Assembly (NCBI RefSeq): GCF_013343235.1
Contig: NZ_CP040094.1
Location: 318,501-382,500 of the forward strand
Direction: 5' to 3'
DNA: 64,000 nucleotides
DNA from: Nostoc sp. TCL240-02
GTDB taxonomy: Bacteria; Cyanobacteriota; Cyanobacteriia; Cyanobacteriales; Nostocaceae
Notes under the pieces: model-generated
The model's input: the letters and a program-made list of their open reading frames with translations, nothing else
Databases searched by the model: none
What the model was told of the DNA's origin: nothing
Made by a program: the position numbers and the translations under genes
In this document: positions 41,795 through 50,603 of the stretch, one piece after another
Position numbering within the stretch: position 1 is the first letter of the stretch
Layout: each line of letters begins with the position of its first letter

Positions 41795-44700
41795 CTACTT
41801 GTCATCAATAGAGTTATTGCCAAAAACTGTTTCATCATCGACATCATCATCATAGAAACCTACGGGTAAAATTGTGCCTTCGGAGCTTTCAATTAGCCCG
41901 GTTGCAGGGGGGTTATTCCAATTTTTATCTGTGTTTGGCGTAACTTTGACGGTGTTTAAGAAGGGTTGCTGCGATCGCAAATTTTTCAGTCTTTGAAACG
42001 ACTCTTTAGAAAACAAGGCACCATTATCAGCAGCTAATTTTTTGCCAGCTTCAGCAAGGATGGCATCAAAAAAGCAGGCTTTGGTGAGATCGGCTGAATT
42101 AAGATTTGCTCCGGTAAGGTTAGCTTGTTGAAGATTTGCGCCTGTCAGGTTTGCCTGTTCGAGGTTTACGTCTGTAAGGTTAGCTTGTTGAAGGTTTGCG
42201 CCTGTCAGATTAGCCTGTTGCAAATTGGCTCCAGCCAAATTAGTCCCAATTAACTCCGCATTGGATAAGTTTGTCTGCTCAAGATTTATCCCAGTTAACA
42301 TTACTTGCAACAAAGAGGCTCCCGATAAATTGATTCCAGCCAGAGACTTGATTCGGGTTGTAAAGGCATTTTTGTGGAGAACGCTTGTTCTAGCAATTAG
42401 CCCACTTAAAGCTTCTGGATTGAATTCTGTTAAATTGAGCGGATTCCCACAAGGCCAAAAAGGGATTTTGGTTTCTCGGTAGCAAGCACAAAGCAATAAA
42501 AATACATTCAATCCCACCGCAGCATTGACTTGCTCAATATTCACGGGGTTTTGTAGTGCGTGGAAATGAGTCCAAGCTTTGTGGGCTATCCCTTCGTCTA
42601 ACCAATAGCCTTGACAGTAAGCACGCCAGAAAGACAAAAGACGTTGAAACAAAACTTCAAAAGAAAACTTGTGCTTTTGTTCGCGGCGTAAAATTGCGAT
42701 CGCCAATTCTTCAATTTCCTGGCTCAGTATCCCATAACCGAGTAAATTGTAAATATGCTGGGCAACGCTATTGGGAGAATCAACTACAAAAGTGAGGGAA
42801 CCATAAGCCTCATTTTGGCAATGAGTTAATAATTTCAACTCAGCAGTCACAGCTTTAGCACACAGAAATTCTCCTAACTTAATATGCGAAAACTCAATTA
42901 AACTAGTTTTTTCTGAGCTTTCTAAGTCCCGAATTTTAAAATAAAATCTTGGTAGAGTATTAAATTCACCAGCCAAATTAATTTGATGACGTTGTGAGTG
43001 TAAAATTTTCAGAGCGATCGCTTGCATTTGATCGAGTAAATCTTGGGGATGACGATTAGCAAGTAAATTAGCGATCGCTTCTGGAGTCCGGTGGATATGA
43101 GCCGATCCTGAGCGCAGCAGCATCGTTTTAATCCCACCAGTTAGCGGATAGCCCAACAACCATCGACTTAAGCGATGATAAATTTCCCATACCACAGAAG
43201 ACTTTGGGGTATTAACAGCTAGTTGTAATACTTCATCATTTAGCAGTCCGTCGCGGTGTAAAATCCCCAATAAATGCAACATTAGGGGTTGACGAACAAG
43301 GGTAGATAATTCTGGAAACCTTGATTGGCTGGCAAATAAGCCTGACTGTTTTAAGAATGTAAAGAAATTTTGAGCGATCGCCAACGATTGTACTTTTGCA
43401 CACTGCTGAAACCATTGTTTGAATTCGTCTACATCCAACGGTTGAATGATAATTCGCTTCAATGATAGGGGGATTTCTGGGGCAATTTCCTGTAATGTTG
43501 TTGAGCGGCTCGTTAACACAATTTTGTGTCTATGTTGAGATTGGAAGTTCAGTAGTTGTTGAACAAAAATTGCTTTTGCCCTTACACCATAAGCAGAAGG
43601 GGGCAGTTCATCCAAACCATCCAGCAGCAACAGACAAGGAATATTTTCTTGCTCTAACCAGGTTGAAAGATTAACATCAAAAGCAGAATTTAGAGTTTCG
43701 ATTAAAGTTTTGCCATAAGTTACATCCCTTAACCTAATTACTATAGGCATCCAAATAGGGTAAACTTCTTGCGCTATCTCTGCTGCCCAGAGTTGGCAAA
43801 AACTGGTTTTTCCAAAACCAGGTTCCGACTCGATGACAGCGATCGTTTCTAAATCGGCTAGCTGTTGCTGCGCCCATGTCTTTAAATCAACTGGCTTAAC
43901 AGCTTTTTTATCCACATCAGAAATACTTTCCTCTATTGGTAAGCCTTTTTGTTGCACATAGATATCCTTGAGGGTAAAGGATTCTATAAGTAAAGGCATA
44001 CTGAGGTTTTTAATCAAACTTGCACGGTAATGTTCTCGGTGCAAGTCAATTTTCTCACCAACTGTAGAACCAGCTTCTGGAGCGATAAAACTGGGGGCTA
44101 ATGAAATTCCTAAACGGAAAAACTTTTGCAGTTGGGCTAAAGGGGCAGCATTTTCAGTAACCACTACGAGTATGTCACCAGGAAGTGAGTGAACTAAACG
44201 CTGTGTTAAGAGTTTAGCTTCGTATTCTTCTGCACCATTGGCAACAAACCAAGCGATGACAGCATGATTTATTTGTTGCACCAGTAAAGAATCTGCAACC
44301 AGAGACAGTGCTTGTTCCGTTTGTGTATCAGTTAATTTACCTGGGCTGAGAGTTTTCAGCAATCCTTGCAGTTGCGAATCTTGGAGGATGAGTTTACCAA
44401 CGTCTTCTTTAAGTACTTGTGCCTGGATTGGTATACTTGCCCGATCTAACCACGGTCTTTTTAGGCTTGCTTCCTGCTCTAGAATTGCTTGCAAAGCCTG
44501 GAGGTAGGCGATTTGGAACGCTAGCCATGTGCCCTCGTTACGTTTTAACGGTTTTTTTTGGCTGAGGCTACGCAACAGGTTTTGTGTTAACTGCGAAATC
44601 AGACTGATTTCTTCCCAAACAATCCCTAAAGGCAGTTCTAAAACCTCTACCAAGGTACAGATATCAAAAGGTATGAGGCTTTTGACTTCCATATCCTGAA

Positions 44701-44803
44701 CAATCCGGTAGGCAATACCTGCCAATTGCCCCGCCGAAAATCCTCTGATTTGATTGATTGCGATATAGCGTTCTGCTAACCAGTGCCGAATACTCAAGTT
44801 CAT
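41795..44803 (-). CDS. NACHT-type STAND NTPase with pentapeptide repeats
   Basis: The 1002-residue protein has a helical N-terminus (~1-250), a NACHT NTPase with P-loop SEPGFGKTSF (~326) and Walker B CLLLLDGLDELP (~388), a long helical region (~480-800), and a pentapeptide-repeat solenoid (~820-910, for example LQQANLTGANLQQANLT). The C-terminus is acidic (DDDVDDETVF). In this class the NTPase acts as a switch and the repeats as a sensor or docking face. A role in signalling or phage defence is possible but not shown; no nuclease or other effector is visible. It is divergent from the DUF3685 gene, 145 bases away. Confidence 0.9.
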   Translation of the reverse strand: MNLSIRHWLAERYIAINQIRGFSAGQLAGIAYRIVQDMEVKSLIPFDICTLVEVLELPLGIVWEEISLISQLTQNLLRSLSQKKPLKRNEGTWLAFQIAYLQALQAILEQEASLKRPWLDRASIPIQAQVLKEDVGKLILQDSQLQGLLKTLSPGKLTDTQTEQALSLVADSLLVQQINHAVIAWFVANGAEEYEAKLLTQRLVHSLPGDILVVVTENAAPLAQLQKFFRLGISLAPSFIAPEAGSTVGEKIDLHREHYRASLIKNLSMPLLIESFTLKDIYVQQKGLPIEESISDVDKKAVKPVDLKTWAQQQLADLETIAVIESEPGFGKTSFCQLWAAEIAQEVYPIWMPIVIRLRDVTYGKTLIETLNSAFDVNLSTWLEQENIPCLLLLDGLDELPPSAYGVRAKAIFVQQLLNFQSQHRHKIVLTSRSTTLQEIAPEIPLSLKRIIIQPLDVDEFKQWFQQCAKVQSLAIAQNFFTFLKQSGLFASQSRFPELSTLVRQPLMLHLLGILHRDGLLNDEVLQLAVNTPKSSVVWEIYHRLSRWLLGYPLTGGIKTMLLRSGSAHIHRTPEAIANLLANRHPQDLLDQMQAIALKILHSQRHQINLAGEFNTLPRFYFKIRDLESSEKTSLIEFSHIKLGEFLCAKAVTAELKLLTHCQNEAYGSLTFVVDSPNSVAQHIYNLLGYGILSQEIEELAIAILRREQKHKFSFEVLFQRLLSFWRAYCQGYWLDEGIAHKAWTHFHALQNPVNIEQVNAAVGLNVFLLLCACYRETKIPFWPCGNPLNLTEFNPEALSGLIARTSVLHKNAFTTRIKSLAGINLSGASLLQVMLTGINLEQTNLSNAELIGTNLAGANLQQANLTGANLQQANLTDVNLEQANLTGANLQQANLTGANLNSADLTKACFFDAILAEAGKKLAADNGALFSKESFQRLKNLRSQQPFLNTVKVTPNTDKNWNNPPATGLIESSEGTILPVGFYDDDVDDETVFGNNSIDDK

Positions 44804-44948
44804 TTAATTACACAGTGACAGCTGCTTATGGCAATTATGATCGATTTATTCAGTTTGCGAAAACAGGTAACAATAGGTGGAGACAAAGTTTTGTATCAAA
44901 GCTGTTTTCTGATTGGTAAAAAACAGTGCTTGTGTAATTGAGTAGACT

Positions 44949-46724
44949 ATGAGCGATCGCCCTTTAAAATTATTGTTATTCGACCAAGACCCAATTTTTC
45001 GTTTGGGATTACGGGTAGCTTTGGAAGCAATTCCTAACCTGGAAGTAATAGGAGTAGTAGAAACTGATACCACTGCCTTGCAGATTCTAGCAGAAATTGC
45101 CCAAGAAGACCCTAAACAGGTGAATTTGGTGGTTTTGGAATTCGGTAATGGTCGCTCCATCACCAGCCAGCAGCTAGGTTTACAATTCTGTCGGCAACTC
45201 AAAGCCTTATATCCCAACCTGCCAATTCTGCTTCTTAGTTCTGTGCAAGAACAAGGACTGCTATTAGCGGCCAAATCTATTGGTGTAAACGGCTACTGCC
45301 CCAAGGGTACACCACTTCCTGAGTTAGTCGCTGCTATGCAAGAAGTTGCAGATGGTGGTGAATATTGGTTCCGAAACACGGAAGCAATCACAACTCCTCA
45401 CTCCTCACCCCCTAGTAGAGATGCGATTAATCGCGTCTCTCCCAACTCCCCACTCCTTTTTTATAGACAGCGAAATAATTTACGTTTGTCAGGAATTGCT
45501 TACATTGACGTTACTCTAGCCGTAGTCACAGCACAATTACAAGTTCCTGGATTAGCAGTATTAGATCGGGCAGTTTTAGCTGGACAGAGGCGAGAACTGC
45601 TAGCGGCTCGTTGGCTGCTAAATCGGTTGTTAGTTTCATCACAAGAAAGGCAAGAGGAAGATATTCCGGTTGCTGATGAGCCACCTCTTACCCCTTCATT
45701 GAGTAGTGCCATTCAGCCACGGCAAACTGTTTTACCTTTACTTAGTCTAGGAACACTACAATTTAACTTGTTTGCATCTTGCGTTACCAAACTTCAATTT
45801 CCTTTACGAAATGTCACAGATGTCCCTTTAGAAATTGACATCTTTCGTGAAGATAAAAAGCGAGAATTGCTTTATCTTATCCTGCAAAAATTGACTGAAC
45901 AGTTGGATGAACTGCGTGTCTCTCAACTCGATGTGAATCAATTATATGAGGTAAAAAATATCTTATTGTGCGATTTATGGGAAGTAGCAATTACAAATTT
46001 TTTTGGGAAATTTTCTCGCATAAAAATAGGGAATCGAAATATAGAAATTGTTAATTTATTGCTGCAAAATTTAGAAGCTGTGCAAAGAGATATTCTCAAC
46101 AAGATTCCGCTAGCTTTTGAGTTATATTCTTATTTAATCTTTCAAACAGAATTGAGAATTGATAATACGTCATATCCTGTATTAGGCACTGAAGCGAAGT
46201 CCCAAGCATTAATGATTTTAGAGAACTTGTTGATTCAGGTAGCGAATGGAGTAGTTCAACCACTGTTAAATTCGTTAGCAGATGTGGAAATAATGAAGCA
46301 AAATTTATATTGCAGGGAATTTATTTCCACCAGAGAAATTGAACGTTTTAGAAATGATTTATCGTGGAAGTATCGTTTAATTAATTATATAGAGGAGCCA
46401 AAAGCAGTTTTTGAAAGTCGCTACGATCTATTTGTTATTGCCCCTCGTGGTATTGCCAAAACTTCAGTTTATGCACCTCGGAATCAGGAATTAGCAAAAC
46501 TTTCTAATATTCCTTTAATAGTGACTTTACTTTTAGAATTTAGTGATGCGATCGCACCGCGTTTAAAATCACTATTATCTTTTTTAGGTAGCGGTATAGT
46601 CTTCATCCTTACCCAAATAATTGGTCGTGGTTTAGGTTTAATCGGTCGTGGTATTCTTCAAGGTATTGGTAGCGTTTCGTTACTAGAAAAGAATCTGAGA
46701 CGAAATAGCGATCGCACTAAGTGA
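44949..46724 (+). CDS. DUF3685 protein with receiver-like N-terminus
   Basis: The 591-residue protein starts with a receiver-like domain (LLLFDQDPIFRLGLRVALEA to GGEYWF, ~1-140). The phospho-Asp position is replaced (VVLEFGNG), so it is probably not phosphorylated. A DUF3685 region follows (FFGKFSRIKIGNRNIEIVNL, EIERFRNDLSWKYRLINYIE), with a hydrophobic stretch near the end (LLSFLGSGIVFILTQIIGRGL) that may touch the membrane. Residues ~148-170 (TPHSSPPSRDAINRVSPNSP) come from an inserted repeat. Function is unknown; the family is cyanobacterial. Confidence 0.85.
   Translation: MSDRPLKLLLFDQDPIFRLGLRVALEAIPNLEVIGVVETDTTALQILAEIAQEDPKQVNLVVLEFGNGRSITSQQLGLQFCRQLKALYPNLPILLLSSVQEQGLLLAAKSIGVNGYCPKGTPLPELVAAMQEVADGGEYWFRNTEAITTPHSSPPSRDAINRVSPNSPLLFYRQRNNLRLSGIAYIDVTLAVVTAQLQVPGLAVLDRAVLAGQRRELLAARWLLNRLLVSSQERQEEDIPVADEPPLTPSLSSAIQPRQTVLPLLSLGTLQFNLFASCVTKLQFPLRNVTDVPLEIDIFREDKKRELLYLILQKLTEQLDELRVSQLDVNQLYEVKNILLCDLWEVAITNFFGKFSRIKIGNRNIEIVNLLLQNLEAVQRDILNKIPLAFELYSYLIFQTELRIDNTSYPVLGTEAKSQALMILENLLIQVANGVVQPLLNSLADVEIMKQNLYCREFISTREIERFRNDLSWKYRLINYIEEPKAVFESRYDLFVIAPRGIAKTSVYAPRNQELAKLSNIPLIVTLLLEFSDAIAPRLKSLLSFLGSGIVFILTQIIGRGLGLIGRGILQGIGSVSLLEKNLRRNSDRTK
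45393..45457. repeat. Palindromic interspersed repeat inside DUF3685 gene
   Basis: At the centre is a near-palindrome, AGAGATGCGATT at 45417-45428 and AATCGCGTCTCT at 45429-45440, with 'ctcctcactcctcacccc' before and 'ctcccaactccccactcc' after. It is in frame with the surrounding gene. The palindrome resembles the inner arms of the MITE at 3538. Confidence 0.75.
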
Positions 46725-46726
46725 AA

Positions 46727-46801
46727 AAGGAAGAGGGGCAGGGAGCAGGGGGAGCAAGGAAGAAGAACTATTGATTCTTGAGCCATGACAAATGACCAAT
46801 G
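46727..46801. repeat. Interspersed repeat, family 2 copy overlapping a gene start
   Basis: 'aggggcagggagcaggggg' then AAGAAGAACTATTGATTCTT and GAGCCATGACAAATGACCAA. The phytol-kinase-like gene appears to begin within it. Confidence 0.7.
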
Positions 46802-47511
46802 ACTTTATAGGGCTAGCAATTTCTTATATTTACGCGATTAGTCTGCTTGTGATTGGCGAGGGACTGCGTAGGCTGTTTGATGTCAAGCCGGATTTGACCC
46901 GCAAAGTAATCCATATTGGTGCAGGTATGTGGGTTTTCGGTGTCCTGCTGCTGTTTCACGACTGGGAAATCGGAATTATACCTTTTGCCACCTTTATAGG
47001 ACTTAACTACCTGTTCTACCGCTACCGATTCATCGGGGCAATGGATACTCAGGATAGCTCACCTGGTACAGTTTATTTCGCTATCTCAGTGACATTGCTT
47101 TTCGGACTACTGTGGCGACCAGACGGGCCAGTAGATAGCGTTGCGATCGCTGTTGCTGGGATAATGGCGATGACCTGGGGTGATGCACTAGCAGCATTAA
47201 TCGGTAGACGCTTCGGGCAGCATAAATACCAAGTAGGAAATTCAGTGCGTTCCTGGGAAGGTTCGGCAGCAATGTTTGTGGCGAGTACAGTAGTAATTTT
47301 CTTGGTGCTGTTGCTGCTACCTGGTTCATCACTGAGTCCTCTAGCAACGCCTCTAAGTTTAGGGTTGGCATTGTTGACGACGGTGGTAGCTGCTACTTTC
47401 GCCACCTTAGCAGAGGCAGTCTCACCCCACGGCACAGATAACCTAAGTGTGCCTTTAGTCACGGCTGGCGTAGTGTGGGTAATAAAACAAAATCTTCACC
47501 TGTTCTCTTAG
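46792..47511 (+). CDS. Phytol kinase-like protein (VTE5/SEC59 family)
   Basis: The 239-residue integral membrane protein has six or seven hydrophobic segments and the family signature [17 protein letters not shown], plus [17 protein letters not shown] and [19 protein letters not shown]5-type kinases phosphorylate phytol from chlorophyll breakdown with CTP, feeding tocopherol synthesis. SEC59/DGK1 relatives act on dolichol or diacylglycerol, so the substrate is inferred. The only ATG in place (46792) lies within a repeat, and no ribosome binding site is clear, so the native start may have been displaced. Confidence 0.85.
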   Translation: MTNDFIGLAISYIYAISLLVIGEGLRRLFDVKPDLTRKVIHIGAGMWVFGVLLLFHDWEIGIIPFATFIGLNYLFYRYRFIGAMDTQDSSPGTVYFAISVTLLFGLLWRPDGPVDSVAIAVAGIMAMTWGDALAALIGRRFGQHKYQVGNSVRSWEGSAAMFVASTVVIFLVLLLLPGSSLSPLATPLSLGLALLTTVVAATFATLAEAVSPHGTDNLSVPLVTAGVVWVIKQNLHLFS

Positions 47512-47522
47512 AATTTTCAAAA

Positions 47523-47641
47523 TTCCGTGTTCAAAGGTGCAACTTCCAAGTTCAAAGGTGCAACTTCCGTGTTCAGAAGCTCAACTTCCGTGTTCAAAGG
47601 CTCAACTTCCGAGTTCAAAGGCTCAACTTCCGAGTTCAGAG
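47523..47641. repeat. 21-bp tandem repeat array C (5.7 units)
   Basis: Units such as ttccgtgttcaaaggctcaa(c) start at 47523, 47544, 47565, 47586 and 47607, with a partial unit from 47628. The array begins 12 bases after the stop of the phytol-kinase-like gene. Confidence 0.9.
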
Positions 47642-47694
47642 CGATAGGACTCATATTTGATTTTTGAACAAAACTCAGTACACCTTTATTCCTT

Positions 47695-47758
47695 CTTCCC
47701 AGTCCCCAGTCCCCAGTCCCCAGTCCCCAGTCCCTAGTCCCTAGTCCCTAGTCCCTGA
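47695..47758. repeat. Heptamer array (CCCCAGT)n / (CCCTAGT)n
   Basis: About nine heptamers: four or five CCCCAGT followed by three or four CCCTAGT. The ordered change of variant shows the array grew at one side. A shorter CCCCAGT run occurs at 61443. Confidence 0.85.
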
Positions 47759-47836
47759 CCTCTCGAGTGATTCAGAAATCAATTAGATTGCTACAGTAAT
47801 AAATACAAAACTCACCTTGACAGCACCACTTTGCAC

Positions 47837-49291
47837 TTATAAATTCCAATTGCGGCAGAAATGGAAGAAACCTTCTAAAAACTCTTGCCAAGCAATATCG
47901 CTATTTAACCTCTGCTTACTCCACTCTCTTGCAGCTTGTTCCAAAATTTCTGAGAAACTGGGATAGACAGGAGATAAATTTGCTAAATCTTTGACTTTAA
48001 TTTTTTGGGACATTGCTAAGGCAATCAAATTAATCAATTCTCCAGCTGCTGCCCCTAATATCGAAGCTCCCAAAATTTCGCCATTGCGTAGCACAATTAA
48101 TTTACACATACCAGTGGTTTCGTCCCGAAATTGGGCTGCTGCCACTGTTTTAAAATATTGACGCAAAACTAAAACTTCATCTCGACTAAATAGACATTTT
48201 GCCTGTGCCTCTGTCAAACCCACTTGCGCCACCATCGGCACAGAAAACATTGCCCAAGGAATGGAGCGATAATTTACTCGTAATCTGGGGAAAAAGAGTG
48301 CATTGTTTAGGGCAATTTTTGCTTCATAATTAGCAATATTGGCAAAATCGTAACCACCAATTACATCACCACAAGCGTAAATGCAGTGGTTAGTAGTTTG
48401 TAGTTTATCATTCACTACTAAACTACGCCGATGCCATTTCACGCCTACCGTTGCCAAATTTAGGGATTCAATATTTGGCTGTTGTCCAGTCCCCACTAAA
48501 ATTTCATCAGTTTCAATGGCTTTATCTCCTGCTTGAATCCACTTTTTATCGTCAATTAGCCTCACCTGAGTTACTGGTTTATCAGTGAGGACGCGCACAC
48601 CTTCGACTTCCAACTGTGCCTGAAGTAATATGGCTATTTCATGGTCAATATGGGAGAGAACATAAGGATGCTTGACTACTAGCGTCACACTGCAACCAAA
48701 TCGGGCTAAAGTTTGAGCGATTTCAATGCTTTGGGGAGTCCCACCGATAATTACCCAATTTTTGGGTAATGTTTCTCCCTGTAAAGATTGCCAAATATTA
48801 GAAAGGGTTAGATAGCCAGTGCCTTGCAACCCCTCAATCTCTGGAATTTCTGGACGCGAACCACTGGCTAGCAAATAAGTACGGGCGTGTAGTAGACGAT
48901 TGTTAACGCCAAAAGCCAGTTGGGGCGAAGATTGAAATTGACCACTGCCAACAATGACATCTACCCCCAGCGCGGCTAGGACGGCGGGAGAATGCTGTTC
49001 TTTGAGATTTGAAGCGACGCATTGAGCATACAGCATCGCTTCTTGCCATGCCATAGATATGTGGCATTCTTCTGTAATATCAGTGTTTGTAGCATGAATA
49101 CCAAAACTAGCGGCATCATTCAACTTTTGCGCCAGTTTACCGATTTCGGTAAGAGCATGGTGATGAGTAAACCCATAGTCTACTTTAGGTTCCACCAAGG
49201 CAACCGTAGCACGTAGTTGGGTTGCAGCAAGAGCAGCATAGTATCCAGCAAGACTGCCGCCAATAATTACAACATCGTAGTCAATAGTCAT
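47837..49291 (-). CDS. FAD/NAD(P) oxidoreductase of the disulfide-reductase fold, lacking the redox Cys pair
   Basis: The 484-residue protein has FAD-binding DYDVVIIGGSLAGYYAALAA, NAD(P)-binding NWVIIGGTPQSIEIAQTLARFG, the second FAD motif CIYACGDVIGGYDFANIA, and a dimerisation domain (SVPMVAQVGLTEAQAK, GASILGAAAGELINLIALAM). It looks like mercuric reductase or dihydrolipoamide dehydrogenase. However, where CxxxxC should follow the first strand it reads VEPKVDYGFTHHHALTEIGK, with no Cys, so dithiol chemistry is excluded. It may be an NAD(P)H oxidase or quinone-type reductase. The His-rich replacement is unusual. Confidence 0.88.
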   Translation of the reverse strand: MTIDYDVVIIGGSLAGYYAALAATQLRATVALVEPKVDYGFTHHHALTEIGKLAQKLNDAASFGIHATNTDITEECHISMAWQEAMLYAQCVASNLKEQHSPAVLAALGVDVIVGSGQFQSSPQLAFGVNNRLLHARTYLLASGSRPEIPEIEGLQGTGYLTLSNIWQSLQGETLPKNWVIIGGTPQSIEIAQTLARFGCSVTLVVKHPYVLSHIDHEIAILLQAQLEVEGVRVLTDKPVTQVRLIDDKKWIQAGDKAIETDEILVGTGQQPNIESLNLATVGVKWHRRSLVVNDKLQTTNHCIYACGDVIGGYDFANIANYEAKIALNNALFFPRLRVNYRSIPWAMFSVPMVAQVGLTEAQAKCLFSRDEVLVLRQYFKTVAAAQFRDETTGMCKLIVLRNGEILGASILGAAAGELINLIALAMSQKIKVKDLANLSPVYPSFSEILEQAAREWSKQRLNSDIAWQEFLEGFFHFCRNWNL

Positions 49292-49299
49292 TTGTCATT

Positions 49300-49458
49300 G
49301 GGCATCCCATCGGCTTCGCTCAGGGCAAGTGGGCATTGGGCATTGGGAAAAGGCAGAGGGGCAGGGAGCAAGGAGAAGAGGGGAAAAGAGAGGTAATATT
49401 TAATTTTTTATTCTCTCCCTTTCCCCCTGCCCCCTGCCCCCTGCTCCCTTGCTTCTTC
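49300..49458. repeat. GC-skewed interspersed repeat between flavoprotein and aminotransferase genes
   Basis: A 'gggcattgggcattggg' block, a 'gcagaggggcagggagcaag' purine arm and a ccctgccccctgccccc pyrimidine arm face each other and could form a large stem. It separates two genes on the same strand. Confidence 0.75.
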
Positions 49459-50574
49459 CTACTCCCCACTCAACACTGAGTTTAGCGCTGTTAGTAAGCG
49501 TTGGTTATCGAACTCTTCACGTATAGCAACCCGGAAAAAGCGATCGCCTAATTCTTTAAAACTAAGGCAATCACGGATTAAAATCTGGTGATACTTGAGT
49601 AATTGGTGCTGTAACTCCGAAGTAGACTCTTGAGACTCAACTAGTAAAAAGTTAGCAGCACTTACTTGGGGTTGCAATCCCGGTATTTCAGCCAAACCCT
49701 GAAAGAGTTGGTTGCGTGCAGGTGGTAGCCATGCCCAAGTTTGCTGCTGAAACTCTGTATCCTGGAGGGCTGCAATTGCCGCTGCCGCCGCTAGAGTGTT
49801 TACGGGCCAGGGGTCACGCCATAGCTGCCATTTAGCTAGGCAGTCGGGGTGTGCGATCGCATATCCTAATCGCAATCCTGGGAGACTGTAAAATTTGGTT
49901 AGCGATCGCAATATTACTAAATTCGCATATTCCTGTACCACCGGAATCAGGCTTTGTTCCTCATTAGGCGGTACAAAATCCATAAATGCTTCATCCACCA
50001 CAACCAAAGCAAATTGCTCCAGGTAGGCCAAAATAGAGTCCCGTGAAAATAGCTTTCCGGTTGGGTTGTGGGGATTATTCAACAATAGTCCTTTGTCATT
50101 TGTTCTTTGTCCTTTGTCAATGAATAATGACCAATGACCAGTGACAACACGTGCTTCACTTGGGGAGACCCCAAGACCGCAGTGGCTCACCAATGACAAA
50201 GGACACTCCAGCACATTAGCGTTATACGCTGCCAAGGTTCGGTAATAGTCACCAAAGGCTGGAGTGATTAAAGTTGTCGCGGCTAATTGAGCCAATTCCC
50301 TACCTATTAAAGTGAGTAATTCTGCGGAGCCGTTACCCGGCAGAATCCACTCAGGAGGCAGTTGATGGAAGTGACTGAGAGCTAGTCTCAGTTCACTATA
50401 GTTTGGATCTGGATAGTGCTTAAGATTACCAAGTTGGGACAGTATAGCAGCGATCGCGCTGTTTGGAGGCCCCAACGGGCTGATGCTAGCAGAAAAATCC
50501 AGAATAGCATCAGGGGGACAGCCAGCCAGTGCTGCTGCCCAGGCTAAATTTCCCCCGTGTGCAGGTTGCCGCAT
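49459..50574 (-). CDS. CobD/HisC-like PLP aminotransferase or decarboxylase
   Basis: The 371-residue fold-type I PLP enzyme begins MRQPAHGGNLAWAAALAG, a start typical of L-threonine-O-3-phosphate decarboxylase (CobD, for the aminopropanol arm of cobalamin). HisC-type motifs include LLLNNPHNPTGK, VVVDEAFMDF, the PLP Lys in SLTKFYSLPGLRLGYA, and FFRVAIR near the end. Residues ~125-163 contain an inserted repeat (CGLGVSPSEARVVTGHWSL then DKGQRTNDKG) just before the NPHNPTG loop. The ATG directly follows the HU terminator T-run, leaving no room for a ribosome binding site outside it. Confidence 0.85.
   Translation of the reverse strand: MRQPAHGGNLAWAAALAGCPPDAILDFSASISPLGPPNSAIAAILSQLGNLKHYPDPNYSELRLALSHFHQLPPEWILPGNGSAELLTLIGRELAQLAATTLITPAFGDYYRTLAAYNANVLECPLSLVSHCGLGVSPSEARVVTGHWSLFIDKGQRTNDKGLLLNNPHNPTGKLFSRDSILAYLEQFALVVVDEAFMDFVPPNEEQSLIPVVQEYANLVILRSLTKFYSLPGLRLGYAIAHPDCLAKWQLWRDPWPVNTLAAAAAIAALQDTEFQQQTWAWLPPARNQLFQGLAEIPGLQPQVSAANFLLVESQESTSELQHQLLKYHQILIRDCLSFKELGDRFFRVAIREEFDNQRLLTALNSVLSGE
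50086..50205. repeat. Interspersed repeat inside the aminotransferase gene
   Basis: Heptamer-like 'cctttgtcatttgttctttg' and 'atgaccaatgaccagtgaca' blocks, then 'ttggggagaccccaagaccg', then 'accaatgacaaaggaca'. The end blocks pair with each other. The total length keeps the reading frame. Confidence 0.75.
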
Positions 50575-50603
50575 TAAAAAAGGGTTCCCGAAGACAGAAC
50601 CTA
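50575..50603 (-). terminator. Rho-independent terminator of the HU gene
   Basis: On the minus strand the stop TAG merges into GGTTC-TGTCTTCGG-GAACC and then six T residues (50581-50576). It is a classic stem and T-run. It ends one base before the AATG of the next gene. Confidence 0.75.

Noticed and set aside
47475..47660. Plus-strand frame with NFRVQRL heptads
   Set aside because: It overlaps the end of the phytol-kinase-like gene and array C in another frame, and the heptads come from the 21-bp period.
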